Assembly (NCBI GenBank): GCA_035299025.1
Contig: DATGXK010000007.1
Coordinates: 248,001-312,000 of the forward strand
Direction: 5' to 3'
From: Leadbetterella sp035299025
GTDB taxonomy: Bacteria > Bacteroidota > Bacteroidia > Cytophagales > Spirosomataceae
DNA: 64,000 nt
The notes beneath the pieces were generated by a model, which saw only the letters and a list, made by a program, of their open reading frames with translations, was not told where the DNA came from and searched no databases. Of the stretch, positions 1 to 8,811 are shown one piece after another; position 1 is the first letter of the stretch; every line of letters starts with the position of its first letter. The position numbers and the translations under genes were made by a program.

Positions 1-1226
1 ATGGTGTAAGCCGCCAAGCCTATTCCGTCGTTAACAGTTTCTTCACCCACACAATGTTTTTCGGTCATAACCACATCGCTAATCATTCTTCTGGCTTCAC
101 GCACATACATTTGTGGCGAAAAGTGTCCGTTAGTTATAAATTCATCCTTCGGATACCCCCATTTTTTCATTTCGTTTCTCAAATGTCGGGGCACTCTTGG
201 GTCGTTTCCAAGAAAGTAGAAAAATCCTTTTATGTGGTTCTCATGCGCTTTTTGGATAGCTTTTCTTTGGGCATAATTCGAATTTGGGTAATCATAATTA
301 CCTCCAATTAAATTTGTAGAAAAAGGTCCAGAATTATTGATATCCAGCTTACGGTTAGGCATGGGTTGGAGGTGCATCAATGCCCAGTTGAGTTCATGAG
401 GTTGTTTTTTTTCAATGTACCGCAACAATAATTCATATCTGCTCGGGTCATAATCTTCAGGTGCAGTAATAGGTATCATGTTTGGCATGCTATCTGTCAA
501 GCACATTCTAAAGTTGTAGGCTTGTACTTTTTCATCACCACTGCCTTTTGGAGCTAATTTTTCTTGACTTATTCCCCACAATAGTCCACTTGTAGAATCA
601 CCTGCTGTTTTGAAAGGGTCAATGCCATCAGGAAACTGATGTTTGTCGAGCATTTGCACTCCATTCCAGGTTTCGCCGTATTTTCGATTATCTTCTCTTC
701 CTACAGTGTATGAAACACCCGATTTTGCCATCAAATCACCCTCATAAGTGCAGTCGATGAAATATTTTGCCCTTATTATGGTCTGTTGCCCTTTTGCATT
801 CTTCAACTCAATGGCTGTTATTGAGTTAAGGTTTTTGAAGACACTTATCAATTCCATTTGAGTCTTCACCTCGATATTGGCTTTTTTCAAATAATCATTA
901 AAAATTTTTGAGGCCACTTTTGGCTCGAAAGTCCATTGCTCAAATTTGCCATAGTGCTGACCTATCTTTCTGTAGAAATCTCTCGATAAGCCAGTTATAG
1001 CATACTTGTTGCCAATGTCGGTTTGGCCCAATCCTCCTGTGGTAAGTCCACCGATATGTGTACTTGGATCAAGAAGTATGACAGATTTTCCTTGTATTTT
1101 GGCAGTGTATGCCGCCATAACTCCAGCCGAAGTGGCTCCATAAACGCAAATATCATAGGTTTGACCATATACTTTTCCAGTAAATAGAATGACAAGAATT
1201 AACCTGATAAAAGTCTTTATACTCAT
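1..1226 (-). CDS. FAD-dependent oxidoreductase, secreted (3' end cut by window)
   Basis: Translating the minus strand from the ATG at 1226 gives about 408 codons with no stop before the window edge, so the C-terminus is missing. It opens with a signal peptide (IRLILVILFTGKVYGQ), then a Rossmann dinucleotide-binding stretch starting YDICVYGATSAGVMAAYTA and an IGGLTTGGLGQTD segment. These are typical of the FAD_oxidored family (PF12831), often annotated xanthan lyase-like or FAD-dependent oxidoreductase in Bacteroidota and usually found with sugar-degradation genes. A second conserved part reads YFIDCTYEGDLMA. The neighbours (dioxygenase and sugar transporter, on the opposite strand) are compatible with sugar use, but the substrate is unknown. 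Family call is confident; function is inferred. Confidence 0.85.
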   Translation of the reverse strand, partial: MSIKTFIRLILVILFTGKVYGQTYDICVYGATSAGVMAAYTAKIQGKSVILLDPSTHIGGLTTGGLGQTDIGNKYAITGLSRDFYRKIGQHYGKFEQWTFEPKVASKIFNDYLKKANIEVKTQMELISVFKNLNSITAIELKNAKGQQTIIRAKYFIDCTYEGDLMAKSGVSYTVGREDNRKYGETWNGVQMLDKHQFPDGIDPFKTAGDSTSGLLWGISQEKLAPKGSGDEKVQAYNFRMCLTDSMPNMIPITAPEDYDPSRYELLLRYIEKKQPHELNWALMHLQPMPNRKLDINNSGPFSTNLIGGNYDYPNSNYAQRKAIQKAHENHIKGFFYFLGNDPRVPRHLRNEMKKWGYPKDEFITNGHFSPQMYVREARRMISDVVMTEKHCVGEETVNDGIGLAAYT

Positions 1227-1312
1227 GGATGCGGAGGGATATTAAATTTCAAAATTTCTTAGAAAAAGTAATTTTAAGACATTCATCATAAATTTAAATA
1301 ATTTTTTATTTT

Positions 1313-1320
1313 TATTTTTG
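1313..1320 (+). promoter_or_regulatory. Bacteroidota -7 box (TATTTTTG) for the dioxygenase gene
   Basis: TATTTTTG matches TAnnTTTG exactly and ends 18 bases before the ATG at 1339. No clear -33 TTTG is visible. The box includes the TTG at 1318, so that codon would lie upstream of the transcript start and cannot be the initiation codon. Confidence 0.6.
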
Positions 1321-1338
1321 CAAAAAAAACGAAATTTC

Positions 1339-2178
1339 ATGCCCACTACAGATTTTGCAATCAATGGTAAGACTTACGCTGTCTCTATTGATGGATGTCC
1401 TGAATTTAGAACTGGAAAAGACATTGTATTATCAAATTCCGATACCGATATTGTTTTTAACCAACCTTGGTACAAAAAAGGTTACACTTCTGAACGATTT
1501 CTTTCAAACGAGGAGTTTGCATATTTGAAAACTGGATTAACCGCCAGTGTAAAAAAAATAATAACTGAAGAGCTGGGGTTTGATACAGAGGGTTTTACCT
1601 TGGAAAAATACCATCATTTTGTAAGCGAAAATCAAGATCACTATAAGGTGGTTTCTCGTACGCGTGATTTATTTTCGGCGGATTTTAATTTCCCGATCGA
1701 AGAGATGATTCCTAAGTTTGAGAAACTTCTCGGTTTTTCTTTGACGGACATGGACCCTAAATTAAAGGAAAAGCTACATATCATCGTGCGGATTAATCGT
1801 CCAAAATCTAACGATTACAATCCCCCACACAAAGATATTTATGAAGAAGTTGATAAAAACGATTACATACCACCGTTTGTAAACCTTTGGATTCCGATAG
1901 CGGGAGTTACAGAGAATTCTTCATTACCGATGGTGCCTGGTAGCCACCAATTGAGTGAGGCCGAAATTGTCCGTACTTATGACGGAGGCGTAGTAGAGGG
2001 TAATACTTATAGAGTAAGAATGATAAAAGAATGGGGTGGAAGTCATGACTTAGAGAGAGCCGATGTTAAGGACGGCGAGGTTTTGTTCTTTTCGTCGCAC
2101 CTGATACATGGTATGGCAATAAATGCAGAAGAGGATCTCACGAGAGTTGCTCTTGAGTTTAGACTTTTTAAGGCTTAA
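1339..2178 (+). CDS. Phytanoyl-CoA dioxygenase (PhyH) family protein
   Basis: Predicted Fe(II)/2-oxoglutarate-dependent oxygenase of 279 residues. The facial triad is visible as H164-x-D166 (in NPPHKDIYEE) and a distal His in SSHLIHG (about H257), followed by R269 in DLTRVALEF, the probable 2-oxoglutarate carboxylate ligand. The core also has NLWIPIAG and MVPGSHQLSE, normal for PhyH proteins. There is no signal peptide, so it should be cytosolic. I chose ATG 1339 over the TTG at 1318 because the TTG is part of a -7 promoter box. A strong terminator follows, so it is probably monocistronic. The substrate cannot be read from the sequence; many PhyH proteins act on small secondary metabolites or amino acids rather than phytanoyl-CoA. 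Confidence 0.85.
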   Translation: MPTTDFAINGKTYAVSIDGCPEFRTGKDIVLSNSDTDIVFNQPWYKKGYTSERFLSNEEFAYLKTGLTASVKKIITEELGFDTEGFTLEKYHHFVSENQDHYKVVSRTRDLFSADFNFPIEEMIPKFEKLLGFSLTDMDPKLKEKLHIIVRINRPKSNDYNPPHKDIYEEVDKNDYIPPFVNLWIPIAGVTENSSLPMVPGSHQLSEAEIVRTYDGGVVEGNTYRVRMIKEWGGSHDLERADVKDGEVLFFSSHLIHGMAINAEEDLTRVALEFRLFKA

Positions 2179-2205
2179 TAAAGTCTTTATATCAACTTAA
2201 TATTG

Positions 2206-2241
2206 AAACTGCAGCCCATCAGAGGTTGCAGTTTTTTTTTG
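2206..2241 (+). terminator. Intrinsic terminator after the dioxygenase gene
   Basis: Inverted repeat AACTGCAGCC / GGTTGCAGTT (2207-2216 and 2224-2233) with a 7-base loop, followed by a run of T. It sits 28 bases after the stop codon. Confidence 0.85.
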
Positions 2242-2344
2242 TTTCAATGGCTCTATGAAGCTTCACTTGAATGTTTTATTTCCTCTATTTTTTGTTTTTC
2301 GATTTTTGTGACTATTTTTAAAAAATTTTAAAAACCCTAATTGT

Positions 2345-3565
2345 ATGAAAGAGAATAAGTCTTATATCGGGCCATTGATTATTATCGGGCTACTGTTTTT
2401 TGTTTTTGGATTTGTGACGTGGGTCAACGGTACACTCATCGCTTTTTTCAAAAACGCCTTTGGACTAGATAATTCGAGCTCATATCTGGTGACATTCGCT
2501 TTCTTTATAAGTTATACCGTGATGGCGATTCCATCTTCCTCGGTTTTGAAAATCGTGGGTTTTAAGAAAGGCATGTCGCTTGGTCTTTTCATTATGGCCA
2601 TTGGCACCATATTATTTGTTCCTGCTGCTAAAATGGAATCTTACCCACTGTTTTTAGGTGGTTTATTTACTATTGGTATCGGTTTGACTTTGCTACAAAC
2701 AGCCTCAAATCCTTACTTGACCATCTTAGGTCCTCGTGAAAGTGCCGCCCAGCGAATCAGTTTAATGGGAATTGCCAACAAAACAGCTGGCATAATCAGT
2801 CAGAAAGTATTTGGTGGTTTGCTATTGGCAGGGAGTTCAGTGGCGGCCAGTGCTGTTTCTACAGCCGAACAGCTAGACAAAGTAGTATTGCCTTATATGA
2901 TTCTTACGGGTGTTTTGGTGGTATTGGCAGTGGTTATTTTGTTTTCAAAGGGCCTTCCCGAAGTATCTGAGGAGCAAGAGGGCGTAAGCGAAGGAGCCTC
3001 GAGTAAATCCAGCATTTTTGCGTTTCCAAATTTGGTCTTGGGACTGTTGGCTTTGTTTGCCTATGTGGGTTTAGAGGTTATTTCAGGCGATACTATTATT
3101 TCTTATGGTATTTCTTTGGGTTTTCCTGAATCTGAGGCCAAAGACTTCGGCACTTATACACTCTGGTTTATGATGCTCGGTTACGTGGCTGGTATATTTT
3201 TGATACCGAAATATGTTTCACAGCAAAATTGGTTAAAATATTCTTCAATTTTTGGTTTAATAATTACCGCAATTGCTTTATTTACAGGTGGTTTTACATC
3301 TGTATTTTGTATTGCTCTTCTTGGACTAGCCAATGCTATCATGTGGCCGGCAATATGGCCCCTGGCTCTGGATGGCTTGGGTAAATACACCAAATTAGGC
3401 TCGGCATTGCTTATTATGATGATTGCCGGAGGAGCATTATTGCCGTTGGTTTATGGTAAATTGTCGGATTTGTACAGCACCCAATTGGGTTATTGGTTAC
3501 TGGTGCCACTATACCTGTTTTTATGGTATTATGCCACTTTGGGTCACAAAAAGAAAAATTGGTAA
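2345..3565 (+). CDS. Sugar MFS transporter, FucP/GluP type
   Basis: A 406-residue polytopic membrane protein with about 12 hydrophobic segments, of the FucP branch of the major facilitator superfamily (L-fucose:proton symporters and glucose/galactose transporters). The family features seen are an N-terminal FVFGFVTWVNGTLI segment, the QTASNPYLTILGPRESAAQRISLMGIANKTAG stretch (a signature of FucP/GluP transporters, here about residues 118-150) and ALANAIMWPAIWPLALDGLGKYTKLGSALLIM in the C-terminal half. It should sit in the inner membrane and import a hexose or deoxyhexose. Which sugar is not determinable. It is followed on the same strand by an M1 peptidase gene 69 bases on. The upstream region is very T-rich and holds no exact -7 match. 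Confidence 0.9.
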   Translation: MKENKSYIGPLIIIGLLFFVFGFVTWVNGTLIAFFKNAFGLDNSSSYLVTFAFFISYTVMAIPSSSVLKIVGFKKGMSLGLFIMAIGTILFVPAAKMESYPLFLGGLFTIGIGLTLLQTASNPYLTILGPRESAAQRISLMGIANKTAGIISQKVFGGLLLAGSSVAASAVSTAEQLDKVVLPYMILTGVLVVLAVVILFSKGLPEVSEEQEGVSEGASSKSSIFAFPNLVLGLLALFAYVGLEVISGDTIISYGISLGFPESEAKDFGTYTLWFMMLGYVAGIFLIPKYVSQQNWLKYSSIFGLIITAIALFTGGFTSVFCIALLGLANAIMWPAIWPLALDGLGKYTKLGSALLIMMIAGGALLPLVYGKLSDLYSTQLGYWLLVPLYLFLWYYATLGHKKKNW

Positions 3566-3634
3566 TACTAGCGGTAGCATTTCCATGTTTTTTATCTATT
3601 TTTATCAAAAGCATTGGATTTTAAAAACAGATTT

Positions 3635-5236
3635 ATGTCGAAAAAGTATTTGTTAGTTTTGTTGTTTGTTGGATTTCAGGGTTTTGCACAGAAAGGTCTT
3701 ACTTTTGAGGATTCACTAAGAGGAAGTATAACCCCAGAGCGTGTTTGGTGGGATCTCAAACATTACGATTTGGTTTTTGATGTAGACCCCGAGAAGAAAT
3801 TCATAAAAGGTTTAAATTCTATTTCCTACCAAGTTCTCAGCGAAAATCAAAGTATGCAGATTGATTTGCAATTTCCGATGAAGATAACCTATATCGAGCA
3901 AAACGGACAAAAGCTGACATTTACAAAAAGAGGTGAGAATGCTTATTTTATAAAACTTGCTGATAAACAGAGAGTTGGCGATCTGAATTCGTTGAGTATT
4001 TCATTTGAAGGGAAACCACTTATAGCCAAACGTGCACCTTGGGATGGTGGTTTTTCATGGGCTAAGGACGACGATGGGAAAGATTTTGTAGCCACCTCTT
4101 GCCAGGGTTTGGGTGCTAGTGTTTTTTGGCCATGTAAAGACCACATGTATGACGAGCCAGATAGTTTAAGAATGACTGTAACCGTTCCAGATAGTTTGTC
4201 AGATATCTCTAATGGCAGACTTACCAAAATGTGTTTAGACAGCAAAGGAAATAGAACCTCTACCTGGGAAGTCAAAAATCCAATCAACAACTATGGTGTA
4301 AACCTCAATATTGGGAATTATGTACATTTTGGAGAAACCTACAAAGGAGAAAAGGGTGATTTGACATGCGATTATTATGTGTTGCCTTATAATTTAGAAA
4401 AAGCCAAAGTACAATTTAAAGACGCCAGAAGAATGCTACAGGCCTTCGAACATTGGTTTGGACCGTATCCATTTTATGAGGATGGTTACAAACTCGTGGA
4501 GGTTCCATACTTGGGCATGGAACACCAAAGTAGTATAACTTATGGCAATAAATATAAAAATGGATACCTCGGTAGAGATTTATCTGGCACTGGTTGGGGA
4601 AGTAAGTGGGATTTTATCATCATCCATGAAAGTGGTCACGAATGGTTTGCGAACAATATCACTTACAAAGACATAGCCGACATGTGGATTCATGAGAGTT
4701 TTACCAATTATTCTGAGACTCTTTTTACAGAATACCATTATGGCAAATCTGCCGGACAAGACTATGTGATAGGAACAAGGGCAAATATCACAAACGATAG
4801 CCCTATAATTGGGAAGTATAACGTGAATCAGCGTGGCTCGGGCGATATGTATTATAAAGGCGGTAATATGCTGCATACTATTAGACAAGTGATCAATGAC
4901 GACGAGAAATTTAGGCAGATTTTGAGGGGATTAAATAAAGATTTTTACCATCAGACCGTCACAACTGAGCAAATAGAGAACTATATTTCTTCCAAGTCCG
5001 GAATAAATTTCTCCAAAGTTTTCGACCAATACCTCAGAAATACAAAAGTGCCTAAATTGGCTCAAAAATCTTCAAAAGGAATGATTTCCTACCGATGGGA
5101 GAATGTCGTTTCAGGATTTGATATGCCCATAAAGGTTTCAGTTGATGGAATGGAACAATTTGTCTATCCTACAACCGATTGGAAAAAACTCAAAGGTAAA
5201 GCCATGAAGGCTGATAGGAATTTTTATGTTGAATAG
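3635..5236 (+). CDS. M1 family metallopeptidase (first of three in the window)
   Basis: Secreted or periplasmic zinc aminopeptidase-like protein of 533 residues. The start chosen is ATG 3635, which places a signal peptide (KKYLLVLLFVGFQGFAQ) at the N-terminus; a TTG seven codons upstream is less likely. The zinc site is HESGH at residues 331-335 with E354 nineteen residues after the second His, as in M1 (HExxH-x18-E). The exopeptidase region reads LGMEHQSSITYGN in place of the classical GAMEN, so the substrate amino-terminus site is altered to GMEH. The N-terminal part is the beta-sandwich of M1 enzymes. The protein ends soon after the catalytic domain and lacks the C-terminal helical domain of larger M1 enzymes. 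Confidence 0.88.
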   Translation: MSKKYLLVLLFVGFQGFAQKGLTFEDSLRGSITPERVWWDLKHYDLVFDVDPEKKFIKGLNSISYQVLSENQSMQIDLQFPMKITYIEQNGQKLTFTKRGENAYFIKLADKQRVGDLNSLSISFEGKPLIAKRAPWDGGFSWAKDDDGKDFVATSCQGLGASVFWPCKDHMYDEPDSLRMTVTVPDSLSDISNGRLTKMCLDSKGNRTSTWEVKNPINNYGVNLNIGNYVHFGETYKGEKGDLTCDYYVLPYNLEKAKVQFKDARRMLQAFEHWFGPYPFYEDGYKLVEVPYLGMEHQSSITYGNKYKNGYLGRDLSGTGWGSKWDFIIIHESGHEWFANNITYKDIADMWIHESFTNYSETLFTEYHYGKSAGQDYVIGTRANITNDSPIIGKYNVNQRGSGDMYYKGGNMLHTIRQVINDDEKFRQILRGLNKDFYHQTVTTEQIENYISSKSGINFSKVFDQYLRNTKVPKLAQKSSKGMISYRWENVVSGFDMPIKVSVDGMEQFVYPTTDWKKLKGKAMKADRNFYVE

Positions 5237-5270
5237 GGCTAAGTATTGCTCTTTTTGGCACCCACTGTCT

Positions 5271-5334
5271 CCCTGAGCTTGTCGAAGGGACGTGCTGTAT
5301 TTCTAATCGGTACGTGGCTTCGACAAGCTCAGCC
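5271..5334. repeat. REP-like inverted repeat (TTCGACAAGCTCAG type)
   Basis: Two perfect 15-base arms, CTGAGCTTGTCGAAG (5273-5287) and CTTCGACAAGCTCAG (5318-5332), are separated by 30 bases. Each arm is also closed by its own short stem (TCCCT/AGGGA on the left, GGCT/AGCC on the right), so the closing base pairs differ between arms but both keep pairing. This core is one I recognise from dispersed palindromic repeats in many bacterial genomes. It lies between two genes on the same strand. Confidence 0.75.
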
Positions 5335-5401
5335 TGACCGCTCCTGTCGTTTTTGATTTATCAAAGAGACCCTCTATCTTTTTTAACCTACATATTTCCC
5401 G

Positions 5402-5409
5402 TATTTTTG
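5402..5409 (+). promoter_or_regulatory. -7 box (TATTTTTG) for the methyltransferase gene
   Basis: Exact TAnnTTTG match 24 bases upstream of the TTG start at 5433. No convincing -33 element is seen. Confidence 0.5.
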
Positions 5410-5432
5410 CAAAAAAATAAAGCAATTTTCTA

Positions 5433-6614
5433 TTGGAAAAGAATTCAATTCAATTCTTATCTGTATTTTCAGAAAGTTTTGAAAATAATATAATTTCAAA
5501 AATAACAATAAGTTTTAAAAATAAAATAATTTCTGAAAATATCGTTGATAGTGAAATTAAAGCTATTTATATAAAGCCTTTTGTTTCTAAAAATGAACGA
5601 AAATTGTCTTTCGTTTTTAGGTATCCTACCAAAGACGTAACCAAGAATTATGAGTTCTCTGAAGCTAAAGAGTTGATTACCAAATTAATGGGTAGTCAGT
5701 TCTTACAAGCCGACTTGTTTTTAAAAAACGCCTCCTATCATCTCATTTTTGATAAAAAAGGGAAGTCCAAGTTGGTCAAAAAGGAGCTGAAAGCCGAAAG
5801 GCCTATTGCGGAAACCCACAACAAAATCAAGAACAGAATTGTTGAAGATGCTCCATTTTTAAGACTTCTCGGAGTTTTTTCGAATGAGGGAAAATTGAAG
5901 ACCGACAAGCAAGACAAGTTCATTCAGATTAATAAATATCTTGAGTTTTTTTCTCAAAGCATAGCTTCGTCAGACCTAAAAGATGACTTTTCGGTAATAG
6001 ATATGGGGTCTGGAAAAGGTTACTTGACTTTCGCGATGTATGATTACTTAACGCGAATTTTGGGTAAAAAAGCTTCTGTGAAAGGCATTGAGTACCGCCA
6101 AGATATGGTGGATTTATGTAACAATCTTGCTCAAAAGGCTGATTTTGAAGGTCTAAGTTTTGTTCAAGGAACCATAGAAAACTCCGAAACAAATGGAAAT
6201 AATGTTTTGATAGCCCTGCATGCTTGTGATACCGCCACAGACGAGGCTATTTTTAAAGGAATAAAGGCCAACGCCAAGATAATAATGGTGGCTCCGTGCT
6301 GTCATAAACAGATAAGAAAACAAATAAACCCACTTGATGAATTAAAGCTCCTAACGAAATTCGGAATATTGGAAGAACGACTTTCGGAAAGTTTGACCGA
6401 TCTCATAAGAGCTTTGATTTTAGAAGCTTATGGTTACCAAACCAAAGTTTTTGAATTTATTAATTCAGAACATACTCCTAAAAATCTGATGATTTCGGCT
6501 GTATTTAAAGGATTGGACGAAAAAAAGAAAACAGAAAAACTCAAAGAAGTAAGAGCTTTAAAGTCAAGATTTGGGATTGATTTTCATTATCTGGAAAAAT
6601 TACAGGGACTATAA
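5433..6614 (+). CDS. SAM-dependent methyltransferase (Methyltransf_32-like)
   Basis: A 393-residue protein with a C-terminal class I methyltransferase fold. The SAM-binding motif I is VIDMGSGKGYLTFAMYD (about residues 186-202), followed by KGIEYRQDMVDLCN and LIALHACDTATDEAI. The APCCHKQIR motif is characteristic of the Methyltransf_32 group (PF13679), which includes proteins proposed to modify RNA. The N-terminal 150 residues are a separate domain that I do not recognise. The start must be TTG 5433: an in-frame stop lies at 5418 and the next ATG is far inside the protein. No signal peptide. The target of methylation is unknown. Confidence 0.82.
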   Translation: MEKNSIQFLSVFSESFENNIISKITISFKNKIISENIVDSEIKAIYIKPFVSKNERKLSFVFRYPTKDVTKNYEFSEAKELITKLMGSQFLQADLFLKNASYHLIFDKKGKSKLVKKELKAERPIAETHNKIKNRIVEDAPFLRLLGVFSNEGKLKTDKQDKFIQINKYLEFFSQSIASSDLKDDFSVIDMGSGKGYLTFAMYDYLTRILGKKASVKGIEYRQDMVDLCNNLAQKADFEGLSFVQGTIENSETNGNNVLIALHACDTATDEAIFKGIKANAKIIMVAPCCHKQIRKQINPLDELKLLTKFGILEERLSESLTDLIRALILEAYGYQTKVFEFINSEHTPKNLMISAVFKGLDEKKKTEKLKEVRALKSRFGIDFHYLEKLQGL

Positions 6615-6621
6615 ATTGAAG

Positions 6622-6648
6622 AAGCCCCACCTAAATAAGGCAGGGCTT
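6622..6648. terminator. Possible hairpin terminator between convergent genes
   Basis: AAGCCC (6622-6627) pairs with GGGCTT (6643-6648) across a 15-base loop, between the ends of two convergent genes. The T-run on either side is weak, so this is only a candidate. Confidence 0.4.
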
Positions 6649-6682
6649 AGTATTTTCCCATTATGATATTTTTATATCCCCT

Positions 6683-7495
6683 TTAGTTTATTTTAATGTT
6701 TTTAATGCCTACAGATTCTCCCACAACTACATTTTTGTTGGAGTTTGACAATTTATAGTTTACGGCCACGGCATAGACAATGGCATCTCCAGCCTTAATA
6801 TTGGCAAGTTCAGCTTCCGTAAATACAATTTTTTTGGTATTTGATTCTTTCAGAATGGTTTGGTTACCTTTAGTGTCCAATACCAGACCCACGTAAAAAT
6901 TGGCATTACTGCTTGTAAACTCAATTGTGACGCCGTTGGATTTCGAAATACTTGCCCCTTCAAGTATCGAGGTAATTTTTACCGGCCCGGGAACTACAAC
7001 CGTACCCTGGGATAAATTGAAAGCTGCTGGTACACTGAAAGTGGCTGTAGCGTCAACACTTGTATTCAAGGGAATTCCTAAAAAGCTCTCTGTACCTCCA
7101 AGACTTTTAAAGTCTGTATTTACGCCGTAGGCATAGCTAACGTTACCGCTTTGCTCGTTTTTGGTTAGGGTGTATGACTTGTTTGCCACGCTTACTTTCA
7201 CTTCCCCTCCAGCATCTTTCCCTGGATTTCCAAAATTTGCAATCGCGGTTGTGTAATCAATGGGTGGAATATCGAATCCGCCAGGTAGAGTAGGGATTTG
7301 TGAGGGAATATACGATTTCAAATCAATCCCAACACGTACAACGGCAAGTACGTTTTCCGGAGAACTATTTCCAAACTTTGTAATTTTCGGTGCCTCAGGA
7401 GCAACAGAGGTGTTTTTGTCTGGTAAAATATCTTTGATTTTTGAACATTGAAAAAGTGAAGCAGCAAGTGCCAATACTAGGATTTTTGTTTTCAT
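6683..7495 (-). CDS. Putative lipoprotein of unknown function
   Basis: 270 residues. The N-terminus (KTKILVLALAASLFQCSK) looks like a lipoprotein signal, with Cys17 as the likely lipidated residue, though Gln just before the Cys is unusual for a lipobox. The rest is Ser/Thr/Asn-rich, probably beta-structured, and has no cysteine after the signal. Residues 40-100 contain a Pro/Gly-rich stretch (SQIPTLPGGFDIPPIDY). I do not recognise the family. It is a single gene, convergent with the methyltransferase gene and downstream of nothing obvious, and is most likely exposed at the outer membrane or periplasm. Confidence 0.7.
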   Translation of the reverse strand: MKTKILVLALAASLFQCSKIKDILPDKNTSVAPEAPKITKFGNSSPENVLAVVRVGIDLKSYIPSQIPTLPGGFDIPPIDYTTAIANFGNPGKDAGGEVKVSVANKSYTLTKNEQSGNVSYAYGVNTDFKSLGGTESFLGIPLNTSVDATATFSVPAAFNLSQGTVVVPGPVKITSILEGASISKSNGVTIEFTSSNANFYVGLVLDTKGNQTILKESNTKKIVFTEAELANIKAGDAIVYAVAVNYKLSNSNKNVVVGESVGIKNIKIN

Positions 7496-7622
7496 GAATA
7501 TAAACTTGTTTTAGGAAATCATTTCCCAAATTTATACCACAACCAACTTTGCGAGATAGTCAATCTGTCCTAATTTATAAGTTCGGACTTTTTAAAGTAT
7601 TGGTTCGGATTCTAAATTTTTG

Positions 7623-8699
7623 TTAATCAGTCTTTTGACTATTTCTGTATTCTGAGGGAGTTTTGTTGGTGAATTTTTTAAAAATGGCAAAAAAAGTCGA
7701 TTTTGACTTAAATCCACAATTATTTCCGATGCCATCTAATGTTAAATAATCATTTTCGGGATTCAATAACTGAGATTTCGCTTCTTCTATTCTGTAATAA
7801 TTTACAAAATCATAAAAGGTTTTGTTGAAGCCTTTATTGAGTAATTCGGATACCTGATAGGCGGGTAAATTTATTAGATCTGCAAGGTTTTTAATGGTCA
7901 AGTCGGTGTTCAAATATGGCTTTTCTTTTTCCATTAAAGTAGTAAGGATATGTTTTTTGTCCTCTATTTTCTCTGTTTGGGGTTCTGTTTTTTTGTTGGT
8001 AAAGTTGAATTTTTCTACAAAAAGGTCTGGTTGTTTTTTTGTATTCCAAGAAATGTATAGTAAAACGGGTAATTGGATGAGGTAAAGGTTTTTAAAATAT
8101 TGAAGATCGAGATACAGGAAAATTATTGGAATCATAAAATGAACCAAAGCCAAGACTATCAAGATATTAAAAAGCCAGTTTAATTTTATTTTTTCGAGGT
8201 TGGAATATTGCTTTTGAATGTCAGATTGATATTTAAAAACAGTGAGAATGCAAGCCAAAATATAGGCCACATTTTGAAAATAAATGGCAAAATTGAAGCT
8301 TTTGTATTTGTTAAACAATGTTTCTTTTTGAGTAACAAGGTTGCCAAGATCGTTTTTTGAAAGCAAAAATGTTTGAAAAATGAGATATGCGAAAACCAAT
8401 AAAAAAGGAATGTAGTGCAATATGTCTTTTTTTGTGTCATGACCAATAGCACTTTTAACAAAAAAGAACAAAAACGGTCCCCAAAGAAATCTTAAACCTA
8501 GAGCCGCAAAAATGAGGTATGGAAATCTACTGACGTATTCGGAGTTATTGAACCAAAGTATAATGTTGGCCAAGGCCTGAAGCAGCATGAGAAAACCTAA
8601 AAATTTAAAAGTTTTGGATTTTTTGTCTTTCGTTAAAAAATATATGCCTAAAACTAGAAAAAAGCCGATGCTTATGAAATTCAAAACTTGGGAAATCAT
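7623..8699 (-). CDS. AraC-family regulator with N-terminal membrane domain
   Basis: 358 residues. The first ~225 residues hold about seven hydrophobic segments (starting MISQVLNFISIGFFLVLGIYFL), and the last ~110 form an AraC/XylS-type helix-turn-helix domain (KPYLNTDLTIKNLADLINLPAYQVSELLN ... YRIEEAKSQLL ... IGNNCGFKSKSTFFAIFKKFTNKTPSEYR). The second HTH helix, GFKSKSTFFAIFKK, is the best conserved part. This arrangement, a 7TM-like sensor on a cytosolic AraC domain, is common in Bacteroidota. Its ligand is unknown. A possible target is the divergently placed or neighbouring secreted-protein gene, but nothing in the sequence proves that. The gene stands alone, with a terminator of the gene upstream just before it. 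Confidence 0.9.
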   Translation of the reverse strand: MISQVLNFISIGFFLVLGIYFLTKDKKSKTFKFLGFLMLLQALANIILWFNNSEYVSRFPYLIFAALGLRFLWGPFLFFFVKSAIGHDTKKDILHYIPFLLVFAYLIFQTFLLSKNDLGNLVTQKETLFNKYKSFNFAIYFQNVAYILACILTVFKYQSDIQKQYSNLEKIKLNWLFNILIVLALVHFMIPIIFLYLDLQYFKNLYLIQLPVLLYISWNTKKQPDLFVEKFNFTNKKTEPQTEKIEDKKHILTTLMEKEKPYLNTDLTIKNLADLINLPAYQVSELLNKGFNKTFYDFVNYYRIEEAKSQLLNPENDYLTLDGIGNNCGFKSKSTFFAIFKKFTNKTPSEYRNSQKTD

Positions 8700-8740
8700 T
8701 AATAAATAAATGGTTGACCAAATTTATCAAAAGAAATCCC

Positions 8741-8773
8741 TTAAAAACAAAAAATCCTCCTTTATCTGGAGGA
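8741..8773 (-). terminator. Intrinsic terminator of the small secreted-protein gene
   Basis: On the minus strand TCCTCC...GGAGGA (8755-8760 with 8768-8773) is followed by TTTTTTGTTTTT. It lies about 40 bases after the stop of the gene at 8812-9429. Confidence 0.85.
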
Positions 8774-8811
8774 CTCTTTAAAAGTATCGGAAATGATGGT
8801 GCAAGTTTTAT

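Noticed and set aside
1318..1338. N-terminal extension of the dioxygenase from TTG 1318
   Set aside because: The TTG is the end of a TATTTTTG -7 box, so it lies upstream of the expected transcript start.
2281..2344. Promoter of the sugar transporter gene
   Set aside because: The T-rich run contains near matches (TATTTTTA, TATTTTTTG) but no exact -7 box, so it was not listed.
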